Assembly (NCBI GenBank): GCA_017882405.1
Contig: JADGPO010000069.1
Span: 1-11,367 of the forward strand
DNA length: 11,367 nucleotides
From: Solirubrobacteraceae bacterium
Lineage (GTDB): Bacteria > Actinomycetota > Thermoleophilia > Solirubrobacterales > Solirubrobacteraceae
Direction: 5' to 3'
Position 1 is the stretch's first letter. Each line of letters starts with the position of its first letter. The translations under genes and the position numbers were made by a program. The notes under the pieces were generated by a model. The model saw only the letters and a list, made by a program, of their open reading frames with translations, was not told the DNA's origin and searched no databases. Shown piece after piece: positions 1-6,665 of the stretch.

Positions 1-71
1 CACGGGGTCTGCCAGCGGCCGCGGCGACTGACGCTGCTCAGGCTGGCATGGCGTTCGCGGCGAAACCAGGG
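1..71. other. Left-edge sequence upstream of ppdK, no gene called
   Basis: These bases precede the promoter box of ppdK. A plus-strand reading frame open from the left edge ends with a TGA near position 30 and could be the tail of an upstream gene, but about nine residues are too few to identify anything. No hairpin or repeat stands out. Confidence 0.3.
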
Positions 72-77
72 TAGAGT
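72..77 (+). promoter_or_regulatory. Putative -10 box (TAGAGT) of ppdK
   Basis: TAGAGT fits the TANNNT -10 consensus and lies nine bases before the ATG at 87. No clear Shine-Dalgarno sequence lies between it and the ATG, so the transcript would be leaderless or nearly so. The in-frame TTG at 81 would lie at or before the expected transcription start, which favours the ATG. No convincing -35 box was seen. The same arrangement recurs before several other genes in the window. Confidence 0.5.
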
Positions 78-86
78 TGCTTGCCA

Positions 87-2726
87 ATGTCCAGGTGGGT
101 CTACGACTTCGCTGACGGCTCCAGGGACATGCGAGACCTGCTCGGGGGCAAGGGCGCCAATGTCGCCGAGATGACTCGGGTGCTGGGGCCTGACCGCGTC
201 CCCGCGGGGTTCACGATCACCACCGAGGCCTGCGTGGAGTACATGAAGGCCGATCGCGAGGAGCCCGAGGGCATGGCCGAGCAGGTCGCCGAGGCACTCC
301 AGCGGCTGGAGGAGCGCGCGGAGAAGACGCTCGGCAGCGGCGAGGACCCACTGCTGGTCTCGGTGCGCTCGGGCGGCCGCGAGTCGATGCCGGGCATGTT
401 GGACACGGTGCTCAACCTGGGACTCAACGATGATTCGGTGCAGGCTCTGGCGCGGGCAAACGGGAACGAGCGCTTCGCGTGGGATTCCTACCGGCGCTTC
501 GTACAGATGTTCAGCAACGTCTCGCAGGGGATCGCCGGCGAGCGCTTCGAGGACACGATCCAGGCCGCCAAGGACGACCGGGGCGTCAGCGACGACACCG
601 AGCTCGACGTCGACGCGCTGCGGGAGCTGACTGACGCGTTCAAGGACATATACAAGGAGGAGACGGGCGAGGACTTCCCCCACGACCCCCAAGAGCAGCT
701 GCGTCTCTCGATCCACGCGGTCTTCGACTCGTGGCTGGGCGATCGCGCGGCCGAGTACCGGCGTCAGAACCGGATCCCCGACGACTGGGGCACGGCTGTC
801 AACGTCCAGCAGATGGTGTTCGGCAACAAGGGCGACACGTCGGGGTCCGGGGTGGTCTTCTCGCGCGACGAGGTGACCGGCGCGCCGGAGCCGAGCGGTG
901 ACTTCCTGCCCAACGCGCAGGGCGAGGACGTCGTCTCCGGGGCGCGCACCCCGCGTGATATCGCCGAGATGCAGGACTGGATGCCCGAGGTCCACAAGCA
1001 GCTGATGGAGATCCTGCGCACGCTCGAGGCCCATTACGGGGACATGCAGGACACCGAGTTCACGGTGGAGGACGGGAGGCTGTACATGCTGCAGACGCGC
1101 AACGCCAAGCGCCCCGCCCAGGCGGCCGTGCGCTTCGCGGTCGACGCGGTCTCCGAGCAGCTGCTTTCCCGCGAGCGGGCGCTGCAGACGATCGACCCAA
1201 GCTCGCTGGACGCGCTGCTGCACCCCACCTTTGACCCGCACGCCGAGTTCGAGGTGCTGGCCTCCGGGGTCAGCGCCTCGCCGGGAGCGGCGAAGGGCGC
1301 GATCGTGTTCACCGCCGCCGACGCGGTGGCGGCCGCCGAGGACGGCCGCGACGTGATCCTCGTGCGCCCGTTCACCGACGCCGAGGACGTGGCCGGCTTC
1401 TTCGCCGCCAAGGGGATCCTCACCTCCGAGGGCGGGAAGGCGTCGCACGCCGCCCTCGTGGCGCGCGGGATGGGCCGCCCGGCGGTGGTCGGCGCCCAGG
1501 CGCTTCAGATCAACCTGGAGTCAAAGACGGTGTCGGTCGACGGCACGCACCTGCACGAGGGCGACGCGATCGCGATCGACGGCACCAGGGGCTGGGTGAC
1601 CACCGACGACGTGCCGCTGGTGCAGGCTCACGTGGACGAGAACTTCCAGCAGGTGCTCGAGTGGGCCGACGAGCTGCGGCGGATGGACGTGCGAGCCAAC
1701 GCCGACACCCCAGAGGACGCGCGCCGCGCACGCGAGCTGGGCGCGCAGGGCATCGGGCTGTGCCGCACCGAGCACATGTTCATGGCCGAGGATCGCCAGC
1801 CCAAGATGCGCGAGATGATCATGGCCCATGACGTCGCCTCCCGCCGCGAGGCGCTCGCCGAGCTGTTGCCGCTCCAGCAGCAGGACTTCGAGGGGTTGTT
1901 CGAGGCGATGGCCGGCCTGCCGGTGACCGTGCGCCTGCTCGATCCCCCGCTGCACGAGTTCCTGCCCAACGCCGAGGACCTTGCCGCCCACGTGGAGCGC
2001 GCCCGGATCGAGGAGTCATACGACCTCGGGCGACTCGAGCGGCTGCTGGAGCGCGTGCACGAGATCGCCGAGGAGAACCCGATGCTCGGCACGCGCGGCT
2101 GTCGGCTGGGCATCCTGTATCCCGAGATCTACGAGATGCAGGTTCACGCGATCCTGCGCGCCGCCAAGGCGGCCCCCGAGCCGCCCCATCCCGAGATCAT
2201 GATCCCGCTGGTCGACTACGAGCACGAGATCGAGATCATGCGCGAGCTGGTGGTGCGCATCGGCGAGCAGGAGGGGCTGACCGTCGGCGATGACTACACG
2301 GTGGGCACGATGATCGAGCTGCCGCGGGCGTGCTTCGTGGCCGACCGGATCGCCAAGTTCGCCGACTTCTTCTCGTTCGGGACCAACGACCTCACCCAGA
2401 CCGCGCTGGGCTTCTCGCGCGACGACGTGGAGTCCAAGTTCGTGCCCGCCTACATGGAGCGCAAGATCATCGACCGCAGCCCGTTCGAGACGATCGACAA
2501 ACCCGGCGTCGGCTGGCTGGTGCGACTCGGCGCGTGGGTCGGGCGCGAGTCCCATCCGGGTCTGAAGCTGGGGGTCTGCGGCGAGCACGGCGGCGACCCG
2601 GAGTCGATCGAGTTCTTTCACCAGGCTGGCCTGGACTACGTCTCCTGCTCGCCCTACCGGGTCCCGATCGCCCGGATCGCGGCCGCCCAGGCGGCGATCA
2701 AGTACCCGATCGGCCGCTGGGACTGA
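87..2726 (+). CDS. ppdK: Pyruvate, phosphate dikinase
   Basis: Interconverts ATP + pyruvate + phosphate and AMP + PEP + pyrophosphate in the cytosol, linking glycolysis and gluconeogenesis. Numbering is from ATG 87 (879 aa; the family is about 870-900, so it is complete). The N-terminal nucleotide-binding domain starts with LLGGKGANVAEMTRVLG (18-34) and has VRSGGRESMPGMLDTVLNLG near 93-112. The swivelling phosphohistidine domain carries GGKASHAALVARGMG, with His454 as the phosphocarrier. The C-terminal PEP/pyruvate barrel has GLCRTEHMF (557-565), RLLDPPLHEFLP (616-627), GTRGCRLG, SFGTNDLTQ (763-771) and GVCGEHGGDP with catalytic Cys831. The usual Thr two residues before the phospho-His, the target of the PDRP regulatory kinase in other PPDKs, is Ala452 here. 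An in-frame TTG at 81 would add two residues; the -10 box at 72-77 favours the ATG. The gene stands alone on the plus strand. Confidence 0.97.
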   Translation: MSRWVYDFADGSRDMRDLLGGKGANVAEMTRVLGPDRVPAGFTITTEACVEYMKADREEPEGMAEQVAEALQRLEERAEKTLGSGEDPLLVSVRSGGRESMPGMLDTVLNLGLNDDSVQALARANGNERFAWDSYRRFVQMFSNVSQGIAGERFEDTIQAAKDDRGVSDDTELDVDALRELTDAFKDIYKEETGEDFPHDPQEQLRLSIHAVFDSWLGDRAAEYRRQNRIPDDWGTAVNVQQMVFGNKGDTSGSGVVFSRDEVTGAPEPSGDFLPNAQGEDVVSGARTPRDIAEMQDWMPEVHKQLMEILRTLEAHYGDMQDTEFTVEDGRLYMLQTRNAKRPAQAAVRFAVDAVSEQLLSRERALQTIDPSSLDALLHPTFDPHAEFEVLASGVSASPGAAKGAIVFTAADAVAAAEDGRDVILVRPFTDAEDVAGFFAAKGILTSEGGKASHAALVARGMGRPAVVGAQALQINLESKTVSVDGTHLHEGDAIAIDGTRGWVTTDDVPLVQAHVDENFQQVLEWADELRRMDVRANADTPEDARRARELGAQGIGLCRTEHMFMAEDRQPKMREMIMAHDVASRREALAELLPLQQQDFEGLFEAMAGLPVTVRLLDPPLHEFLPNAEDLAAHVERARIEESYDLGRLERLLERVHEIAEENPMLGTRGCRLGILYPEIYEMQVHAILRAAKAAPEPPHPEIMIPLVDYEHEIEIMRELVVRIGEQEGLTVGDDYTVGTMIELPRACFVADRIAKFADFFSFGTNDLTQTALGFSRDDVESKFVPAYMERKIIDRSPFETIDKPGVGWLVRLGAWVGRESHPGLKLGVCGEHGGDPESIEFFHQAGLDYVSCSPYRVPIARIAAAQAAIKYPIGRWD

Positions 2727-2908
2727 CCGCTCTCGAGAGCCGCCCGCCGCCGCGGTCCTGCGCCGCGGGCACGGGCTCGCCCGCGGCCTGAAGCGGCGCC
2801 ACCCCGCGCTGGTAGAGCAGCCCCCAGGCGCTCGACCGCCACGGCAACGTGCTGGGCACCTCGAAGACGATCAAGGGGGGCTCGTAGCCGGCTGTAACTC
2901 GCGGCGGT
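2727..2908. other. Gene-free spacer between ppdK and the SRPBCC gene
   Basis: About 180 bases between two 3' ends. It holds a 12-base perfect palindrome (GCTCTCGAGAGC, 2729-2740) just after the ppdK stop and a strong GC hairpin at 2762-2787. A minus-strand frame open across about 2740-2890 translates to protein-like text (PPLIVFEVPSTLPWRSSAW...), but it has no plausible start or family match that I can recognise. It may be a decayed gene fragment or chance. Confidence 0.35.
2762..2787 (+). terminator. GC hairpin, possible terminator after ppdK
   Basis: GCCGCGGGC (2762-2770) and GCCCGCGGC (2779-2787) are perfect 9-base inverted repeats around an 8-base loop, 35 bases after the ppdK stop. All nine pairs are G-C. 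No T-run follows on either strand, so it would be a non-canonical (L-shaped) terminator or a 3' stabilising hairpin. It could serve both ppdK and the convergent SRPBCC gene. Confidence 0.35.
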
Positions 2909-3343
2909 TCAGGAGCCCAGTTCGGCCTGCAGGCGGCCGAGTATCTGACCGTAGATGCGGCGCAGTCCCGCCGGCGCGAAGCGCCGTTCGAAGAAGCCAC
3001 CGATCCCGCCCGCCCCGTCCCACGAAGCCTCGATCGTGACCGCGCTCTGACCGGAGGCCGGCATCACCGTCCACGTGCAGACGAACGACGACATCTGGTC
3101 CCGCTCCTCCAGGCCGCCCTCGCGCTCGTGGACGTGCAGGCGGTAGTCGCGCTCGCGCCCTCCGGCGGCGAAGTGATACGCGTACACCGTCCCGTCGCCC
3201 TTGCCCCCCTGCTCGACCCGATAGGCGCTGTAGTTGTCGGTGAGGATCCGCTCGCGGGCGTCGCGGTAGTCGCGCAGGAACCCGAGCACCCGATCGGGTG
3301 CCACCGGCATCGGCGCGCTGGCCCGTGCAACGACCTTGGACAT
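2909..3343 (-). CDS. SRPBCC (START-like/polyketide cyclase fold) protein
   Basis: A 144-residue cytosolic protein with no signal peptide or membrane segment. The pattern is that of the SRPBCC ligand-binding fold: a first strand running into a short helix (APMPVAPDRVLGFLRDY, about 10-26), then alternating strands (TVYAYHFAAG, DYRLHVHERE, SFVCTWTVMP, SAVTIEASWDGAGG), and a long C-terminal helix (GLRRIYGQILGRLQAEL, about 126-142) that would close a hydrophobic pocket. The length is normal for the family. The ligand or reaction cannot be read from sequence; members include lipid carriers, cyclases and stress proteins. It diverges from the MDR gene at 3412, with 68 bases between the two starts. 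The start at 3343 is the only good ATG and has a -10-like CACAAT six bases upstream. Confidence 0.88.
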   Translation of the reverse strand: MSKVVARASAPMPVAPDRVLGFLRDYRDARERILTDNYSAYRVEQGGKGDGTVYAYHFAAGGRERDYRLHVHEREGGLEERDQMSSFVCTWTVMPASGQSAVTIEASWDGAGGIGGFFERRFAPAGLRRIYGQILGRLQAELGS

Positions 3344-3349
3344 CGATCG

Positions 3350-3355
3350 ATTGTG
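3350..3355 (-). promoter_or_regulatory. Putative -10 box (CACAAT) of the SRPBCC gene
   Basis: Read on the minus strand, CACAAT lies six bases before the ATG at 3343. It matches TANNNT at the two most conserved positions (second A, last T) but not at the first T. The spacer is CGATCG, without a ribosome binding site. Weaker than the other boxes in the window. Confidence 0.3.
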
Positions 3356-3398
3356 ACAGCGCGCGGTGACGAGCGGACGCGCTGCCCAGCACGACGGG

Positions 3399-3404
3399 TA
3401 CGGT
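3399..3404 (+). promoter_or_regulatory. Putative -10 box (TACGGT) of the MDR gene
   Basis: TACGGT fits TANNNT and is seven bases before the ATG at 3412, with no Shine-Dalgarno between, so leaderless translation is likely. The box overlaps the alternative in-frame GTG at 3403, which would then not be in the transcript. This box decides the start. Confidence 0.45.
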
Positions 3405-3411
3405 GTCGGGC

Positions 3412-4377
3412 ATGCTCGCCGCCTACGCTTCCGCGATCGATCCCGACGACCCGCTGAGCGGCCTCGTCGTCGGCGATCGCCCCGACCCCGAGCCGTCCGA
3501 CGGCTGGACCACGATCACCGTCAAGGCCGCCGCGCTCAACCACCACGACCTGTGGTCGCTGCGCGGCGTCGGCCTGAAGGCCGAGCAGCTGCCGATGATC
3601 CTCGGCTGCGACGCCGCCGGACTGGACGAGGACGGCAACGACGTCGTCGTCCACGCCGTGATCACCGACGATGACTGGCGCGACGACGAGACGCTCGACC
3701 CCAAACGCTCGCTGCTCTCCGAGCGCTATCAGGGAGCGCTGGCCGAGCAGGTGGCCGTGCCGCGTCGAAACGTCGTTCCCAAGCCGCCCGAGCTGTCCTT
3801 CGAGCACGCCGCCTGCCTGCCCACGGCGTGGCTGACCGCCTATCGGATGCTGTTCACGCGCGGGGACGTGGTGCCGGGCATGACCGTGCTCGTCCAGGGC
3901 GCGGGCGGAGGGGTGGCCACCGCGCTGACCGTGCTCGGCAGCGCCGCCGGGGTCCGGGTGTGGGTGACCAGCCGCTCGCCGGAGAAGCGCGAGCAGGCGC
4001 TCGCGCTGGGGGCCGACCGGGCGTTTGAGTCCGGCGAGCGCCTCCCCGAGCGCGTCGACGCGGTGATGGAGACAGTCGGCCAGGCCACCTGGCAGCACTC
4101 GATCCGCTCGCTCAAGCCCGGCGGCAAGCTGGTCGTCTCGGGCGCCACCTCGGGACAGGCCCCGCCCGCCGAGCTCAATCGCGTGTTCTTCCTGCAGCTG
4201 TCGGTGGTCGGCTCGACGATGGGCACCCGCGACGAGCTCCAGCGCCTGATCCGCTTCTGCCTGGAGCGCGACATCCGGCCGGCGGTGCACGCCACGATGC
4301 CGCTCGCCGATGCCCGCGAGGGCTTTCAGGCGATGCAGGACGGCGATCACGTCGGCAAGATCGTCTTCACCACCTGA
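3412..4377 (+). CDS. MDR-family (zinc-independent) alcohol dehydrogenase/quinone oxidoreductase
   Basis: A 321-residue medium-chain dehydrogenase/reductase, probably a cytosolic NAD(P)H-dependent oxidoreductase. The N-terminal GroES-like domain contains ALNHHDLWSLRG (41-52) and PMILGCDAAG (61-70). The Rossmann domain has the nucleotide-binding loop VQGAGGGVATA (161-171), followed by VWVTSRS, where Ser/Arg after the second strand would suit NADPH. The C-terminal end LADAREGFQAMQDGDHVGKIVF is typical of the family. The GHE zinc motif and the four-cysteine structural zinc cluster of classical alcohol dehydrogenases are absent (only three scattered Cys), so it is probably zinc-free. The substrate is unknown. 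It ends 12 bases from the end of a second, distantly similar MDR gene on the other strand. A GTG at 3403 would add three residues; the -10 box argues for the ATG. Confidence 0.92.
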   Translation: MLAAYASAIDPDDPLSGLVVGDRPDPEPSDGWTTITVKAAALNHHDLWSLRGVGLKAEQLPMILGCDAAGLDEDGNDVVVHAVITDDDWRDDETLDPKRSLLSERYQGALAEQVAVPRRNVVPKPPELSFEHAACLPTAWLTAYRMLFTRGDVVPGMTVLVQGAGGGVATALTVLGSAAGVRVWVTSRSPEKREQALALGADRAFESGERLPERVDAVMETVGQATWQHSIRSLKPGGKLVVSGATSGQAPPAELNRVFFLQLSVVGSTMGTRDELQRLIRFCLERDIRPAVHATMPLADAREGFQAMQDGDHVGKIVFTT

Positions 4378-4389
4378 CGCGTCGCGCGC

Positions 4390-5325
4390 TCAGAAGGTGA
4401 TCAGCAGCCGGCCGCGCACGCCGCCGGCATCCATCACGCGCTGGGCCTCGTGGGCCTGCTCGGGCGGGTACTCCCCGGCCACCCTCAGGTGCAGGCGACC
4501 GGCGGACGCCAGCTCGCGCAGCTGCTCCAGCCAGTCGGTGCGCTCCAGCACCTCGCGCACCCACACCGGGTGAACCTCGATGTCCCGCTCGGTGGCCGCG
4601 CTCTCGTCCCAGCCGCGCACCACCACCATCCCGCCGCCGTCACGGATCGCGCCGAACGCCTCGCGTCCCAGCAGGGCCGTGTCATAGACGGCGTCCACGC
4701 CCTCAGGCTCAACCGCGCGCACGGCGCCGGCGAAGTCGTCCGAGCGCGCCAGCACCACGTCGGCTCCGAAGGAGCGCACCAGCTGCTGATCCTCGGGCTT
4801 GGCGTCGGCCAGTATCCGCAGGCCTCGCTCGTGGGCCAGGGCGATCACGTATGACGCGAGGATCCCGGCGCCGCCGGTGACCGCCAGCGTCTCGCCCGCG
4901 TCCAGGCCCAGCAGCTCCAGGCCCCGCAGCGCGGTGAGGCCGTTCATCGGCAGCGTGGCGGCCTGCTGGACGGTGGCGCCGTCCGGCACTGGGACGACCG
5001 AGGCGGCGGGGACGACGATCAGCTCGCACTGCGCGCCCCCATCGGTGCGGCGCGGGCTGACGGCGGCCATCACCGTGTCGCCGACCGCCAGGCACTCGAC
5101 GCCCGGACCGACCGACTCGACCGTGCCCGCGGCGTCCATCCCCGGCGTCCACGGCCCCGGCAGGTCTCCGCCGCCGCGCTCTCGCAGCCCGCTGTCGGTG
5201 GGGTTCACGCCGGCCGCGGCCACGGCGATGCGGACCTCGTTCTCCCCCGGCTCGCGCACTACGCGGTCGATCAGGGTGACGACCTCGGGCCCTCCGGGTT
5301 CGTGGATGCCGACCGCGCGCGCCAT
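4390..5325 (-). CDS. MDR-family NAD(P)-dependent quinone oxidoreductase
   Basis: 311 residues, zinc-free MDR of the quinone oxidoreductase type. The opening MARAVGIHEPGGPEVVTLIDR is characteristic: residues 6-16 match the IHEPGGPEV start of the subfamily. VAAAGVNPTDSGLRERG (35-51) and PGMDAAGTVESVGPGV (61-76) form the catalytic domain. AATLPMNGLTALRGL (122-136) leads into the cofactor loop VTGGAGILASYV (149-160). It ends in a GGVRGRLLITF tail, where this group usually has GKxVL. There are no zinc-binding cysteine clusters. Likely a cytosolic NADPH:quinone or enone reductase with unknown substrate. Its ATG lies six bases after the thioesterase stop, so it is probably the last gene of a minus-strand operon starting at doxX, but the sequence does not show whether the thioesterase and reductase work on a common substrate. 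Confidence 0.92.
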   Translation of the reverse strand: MARAVGIHEPGGPEVVTLIDRVVREPGENEVRIAVAAAGVNPTDSGLRERGGGDLPGPWTPGMDAAGTVESVGPGVECLAVGDTVMAAVSPRRTDGGAQCELIVVPAASVVPVPDGATVQQAATLPMNGLTALRGLELLGLDAGETLAVTGGAGILASYVIALAHERGLRILADAKPEDQQLVRSFGADVVLARSDDFAGAVRAVEPEGVDAVYDTALLGREAFGAIRDGGGMVVVRGWDESAATERDIEVHPVWVREVLERTDWLEQLRELASAGRLHLRVAGEYPPEQAHEAQRVMDAGGVRGRLLITF

Positions 5326-5331
5326 GCCGAC

Positions 5332-6084
5332 TCAGCCTATCCGGAACGAGGCGTGCAGCTCGCCGTCGGCTCCCACGATCCAGCGCCGGTCGCCGGAGCG
5401 CAGCACGCGCTTGTCGCCGGGCTGAGCCGGCGTGCGGTACTCGAGCTCCACGTCGAGGCGCTCGGGCTCGGGGCCGGCGAGCAGCTCCTCCTCCAGCGGC
5501 GCCCAATAGGCGGCGTTGTTGACGTGGTCGGCGATATCGCACTCGGTGGCACGGAAGTTCCAGGGCGTCCCGCCCTCGGTCGACTCGGGCGCGGGATGGC
5601 GCAACCGGTGACTGACCTTGCGGTCGGGCGCGCCGCCGTAGATGTCGATCTCCGACGCGCTCAGCGGCGTCGGGACCCAGCGCTCGGTGTCCAGGTGGAC
5701 CCACAGCGAGACCGCCTGCACGATCGCGCTCGTCTCTCCCACCACGACCACGTCGGTGCGCCGCTCGGCCCACATCCGGCCGATGCCGCTGCAGAACGTC
5801 GTCAGCTCGAAGCGCTCGCCGAAGCGCGGGAAGCGGTTGACGCGGATCCGGCTGCGGCGTACCACCCACACCGCCGCCTGTGCCACCCCGGCATCCTCGA
5901 CGTCGGCATAGGCCACGTCCTGCAGCCAGCACGCGATCGCATCCAGCCGCACCCGGCCCGTGGGCGCGCAGTCGGCGAAGCCCGGCGCGCGCCGGTGGCT
6001 GTAGGCGCGCACCCCCTCGGGCCGCTGCTTCAGCTCATCGGGCTCGGCGAGCAACCTAGTGGCCCATCCTGGATCGCGCGCCAA
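5332..6084 (-). CDS. Acyl-ACP thioesterase family protein
   Basis: A 250-residue double-hotdog protein of the plant FatA/FatB and bacterial acyl-ACP thioesterase family, which hydrolyses acyl-ACP and releases free fatty acids in the cytosol. The first hotdog has [19 protein letters not shown] (43-61) and [19 protein letters not shown] (72-90), followed by [18 protein letters not shown]. The second hotdog carries [20 protein letters not shown] (181-200), the site corresponding to the plant D-x-N-x-H region: Asp183 and His187 are present, and Ala185 sits where plant enzymes have Asn. The start is uncertain. TTG 6084 and TTG 6054 (240 aa) are the only reasonable choices, neither has a good ribosome binding site, and both lie inside the CoxL remnant. 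Homologues begin close to residue 11, so 6054 is plausible. The start may have been altered when the CoxL gene was deleted. Confidence 0.88.
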   Translation of the reverse strand: MARDPGWATRLLAEPDELKQRPEGVRAYSHRRAPGFADCAPTGRVRLDAIACWLQDVAYADVEDAGVAQAAVWVVRRSRIRVNRFPRFGERFELTTFCSGIGRMWAERRTDVVVVGETSAIVQAVSLWVHLDTERWVPTPLSASEIDIYGGAPDRKVSHRLRHPAPESTEGGTPWNFRATECDIADHVNNAAYWAPLEEELLAGPEPERLDVELEYRTPAQPGDKRVLRSGDRRWIVGADGELHASFRIG

Positions 6085-6260
6085 ACTCGCTCGCCGTTGG
6101 CGGGCATGTCGATGTGGCGCACGCCGAGATGGGAGACGGCGTCGATCACGGCGTTCAGCGCCGCCGGCGTGGCGCCGATCGTGCCCAGGTCATCGACGTA
6201 GCGCCCCTTGCCCGTGAGGAAACGAGGGTCCTCGCGGCGGCGGACTCGCTGACCGATCAT
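6030..6260 (-). pseudogene. In-frame deletion remnant of a CoxL-type molybdopterin dehydrogenase large subunit
   Basis: A 76-residue open frame made of two ends of one large protein. Residues 1-25 ([20 protein letters not shown] and following YVDDL) match the N-terminus of aerobic CO dehydrogenase/xanthine dehydrogenase-like large subunits. Residues 26-63 ([20 protein letters not shown], then [18 protein letters not shown]) match the extreme C-terminus of the same family. Intact members are about 770-800 residues, so roughly 700 residues, including the molybdenum cofactor and active-site region, are missing. The junction lies near 6185/6186, and the frame is kept. The tail after VWRAIQ runs on to a stop at 6030-6032 inside the thioesterase gene. 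The ATG overlaps the doxX stop as ATGA. It cannot be an active dehydrogenase; a residual role, for instance in translational coupling, is only speculation. No coxM or coxS genes are in the window. Confidence 0.82.
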
Positions 6261-6619
6261 CGGCCGCGCATGGCGTCAAGGATCCAGGCGATGAACACTC
6301 CCTGGAAGGGGAGCCGCGCCCACAGTGAGACGGCGCCGCCCGGGATCGCCGGGAAGTCCTCGGCGTTGATCGCCATGTGCAGGTTGGCGGGGAACACGCC
6401 GATCATCGTGGCGATCAGCCACCAGCCGGCCAGCCGGCGGCGGGCGGGGACCATGATCCCCACGCCGCCGGCGATCTCCGCCGCGCCGGTGAGGTAGACC
6501 ATCGCCTCGGGGGCGGGCACCCAGGGCGGCACGATCTTCCGATACGTCCCGGGGATGACGAAGTGCATGACGCCGGCGAACACGAAGAACGGACCCACGA
6601 GCTGGCGGAGCGTGCGCAT
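6257..6619 (-). CDS. DoxX-like small membrane protein
   Basis: 120 residues with four hydrophobic segments: [17 protein letters not shown] (about 7-23), [20 protein letters not shown] (about 39-58), [20 protein letters not shown] (about 63-82) and [15 protein letters not shown] (about 103-117). The [20 protein letters not shown] and [11 protein letters not shown] stretches are typical of the DoxX/DoxD-like family of inner-membrane proteins, whose roles include redox-linked and stress-related functions; the role here is unknown. A GTG at 6628 gives three more residues, but a TAGCGT -10 box overlaps that codon and sits seven bases before the ATG at 6619, so the ATG is chosen. It is the first gene of the minus-strand cluster and its stop overlaps the ATG of the CoxL remnant. 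Confidence 0.88.
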   Translation of the reverse strand: MRTLRQLVGPFFVFAGVMHFVIPGTYRKIVPPWVPAPEAMVYLTGAAEIAGGVGIMVPARRRLAGWWLIATMIGVFPANLHMAINAEDFPAIPGGAVSLWARLPFQGVFIAWILDAMRGR

Positions 6620-6626
6620 CGGCGGC

Positions 6627-6632
6627 ACGCTA
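6627..6632 (-). promoter_or_regulatory. Putative -10 box (TAGCGT) of the doxX cluster
   Basis: On the minus strand TAGCGT fits TANNNT and is seven bases before the ATG at 6619, with no ribosome binding site between. It would drive the doxX-to-MDR unit as a leaderless transcript. The box of the divergent gene at 6666 is only about 20 bases away, so the two promoters share a very short region and could be co-regulated. Confidence 0.45.
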
Positions 6633-6653
6633 GCGCAGACCTCAGGGCGCCGG

Positions 6654-6659
6654 TAGAGT
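6654..6659 (+). promoter_or_regulatory. Putative -10 box (TAGAGT) of the transglutaminase-like gene
   Basis: TAGAGT is six bases before the ATG at 6666 and identical to the box before ppdK, with the same preceding G. There is no Shine-Dalgarno, so the mRNA is probably leaderless. No clear -35 was recognised. Confidence 0.5.
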
Positions 6660-6665
6660 CGGCCG

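Noticed and set aside
3064..4350. 428-codon open frame on the minus strand opposite the MDR gene
   Set aside because: Arg/Gly/His-rich translation with no motif; it lies opposite a clearly conserved gene. GC-rich DNA commonly leaves such frames open.
3412..4377. Classical zinc alcohol dehydrogenase
   Set aside because: The GHE motif and the four-cysteine cluster are missing.
4709..5932. 407-codon minus-strand frame across the MDR and thioesterase genes
   Set aside because: Arg/Ala/Gly-rich text in another frame of two well-supported genes on the same strand.
6257..6628. DoxX-like protein as an immunity partner of the putative effector
   Set aside because: It is divergent, belongs to a widespread membrane family and sits in another unit; nothing in the sequence supports an immunity role.
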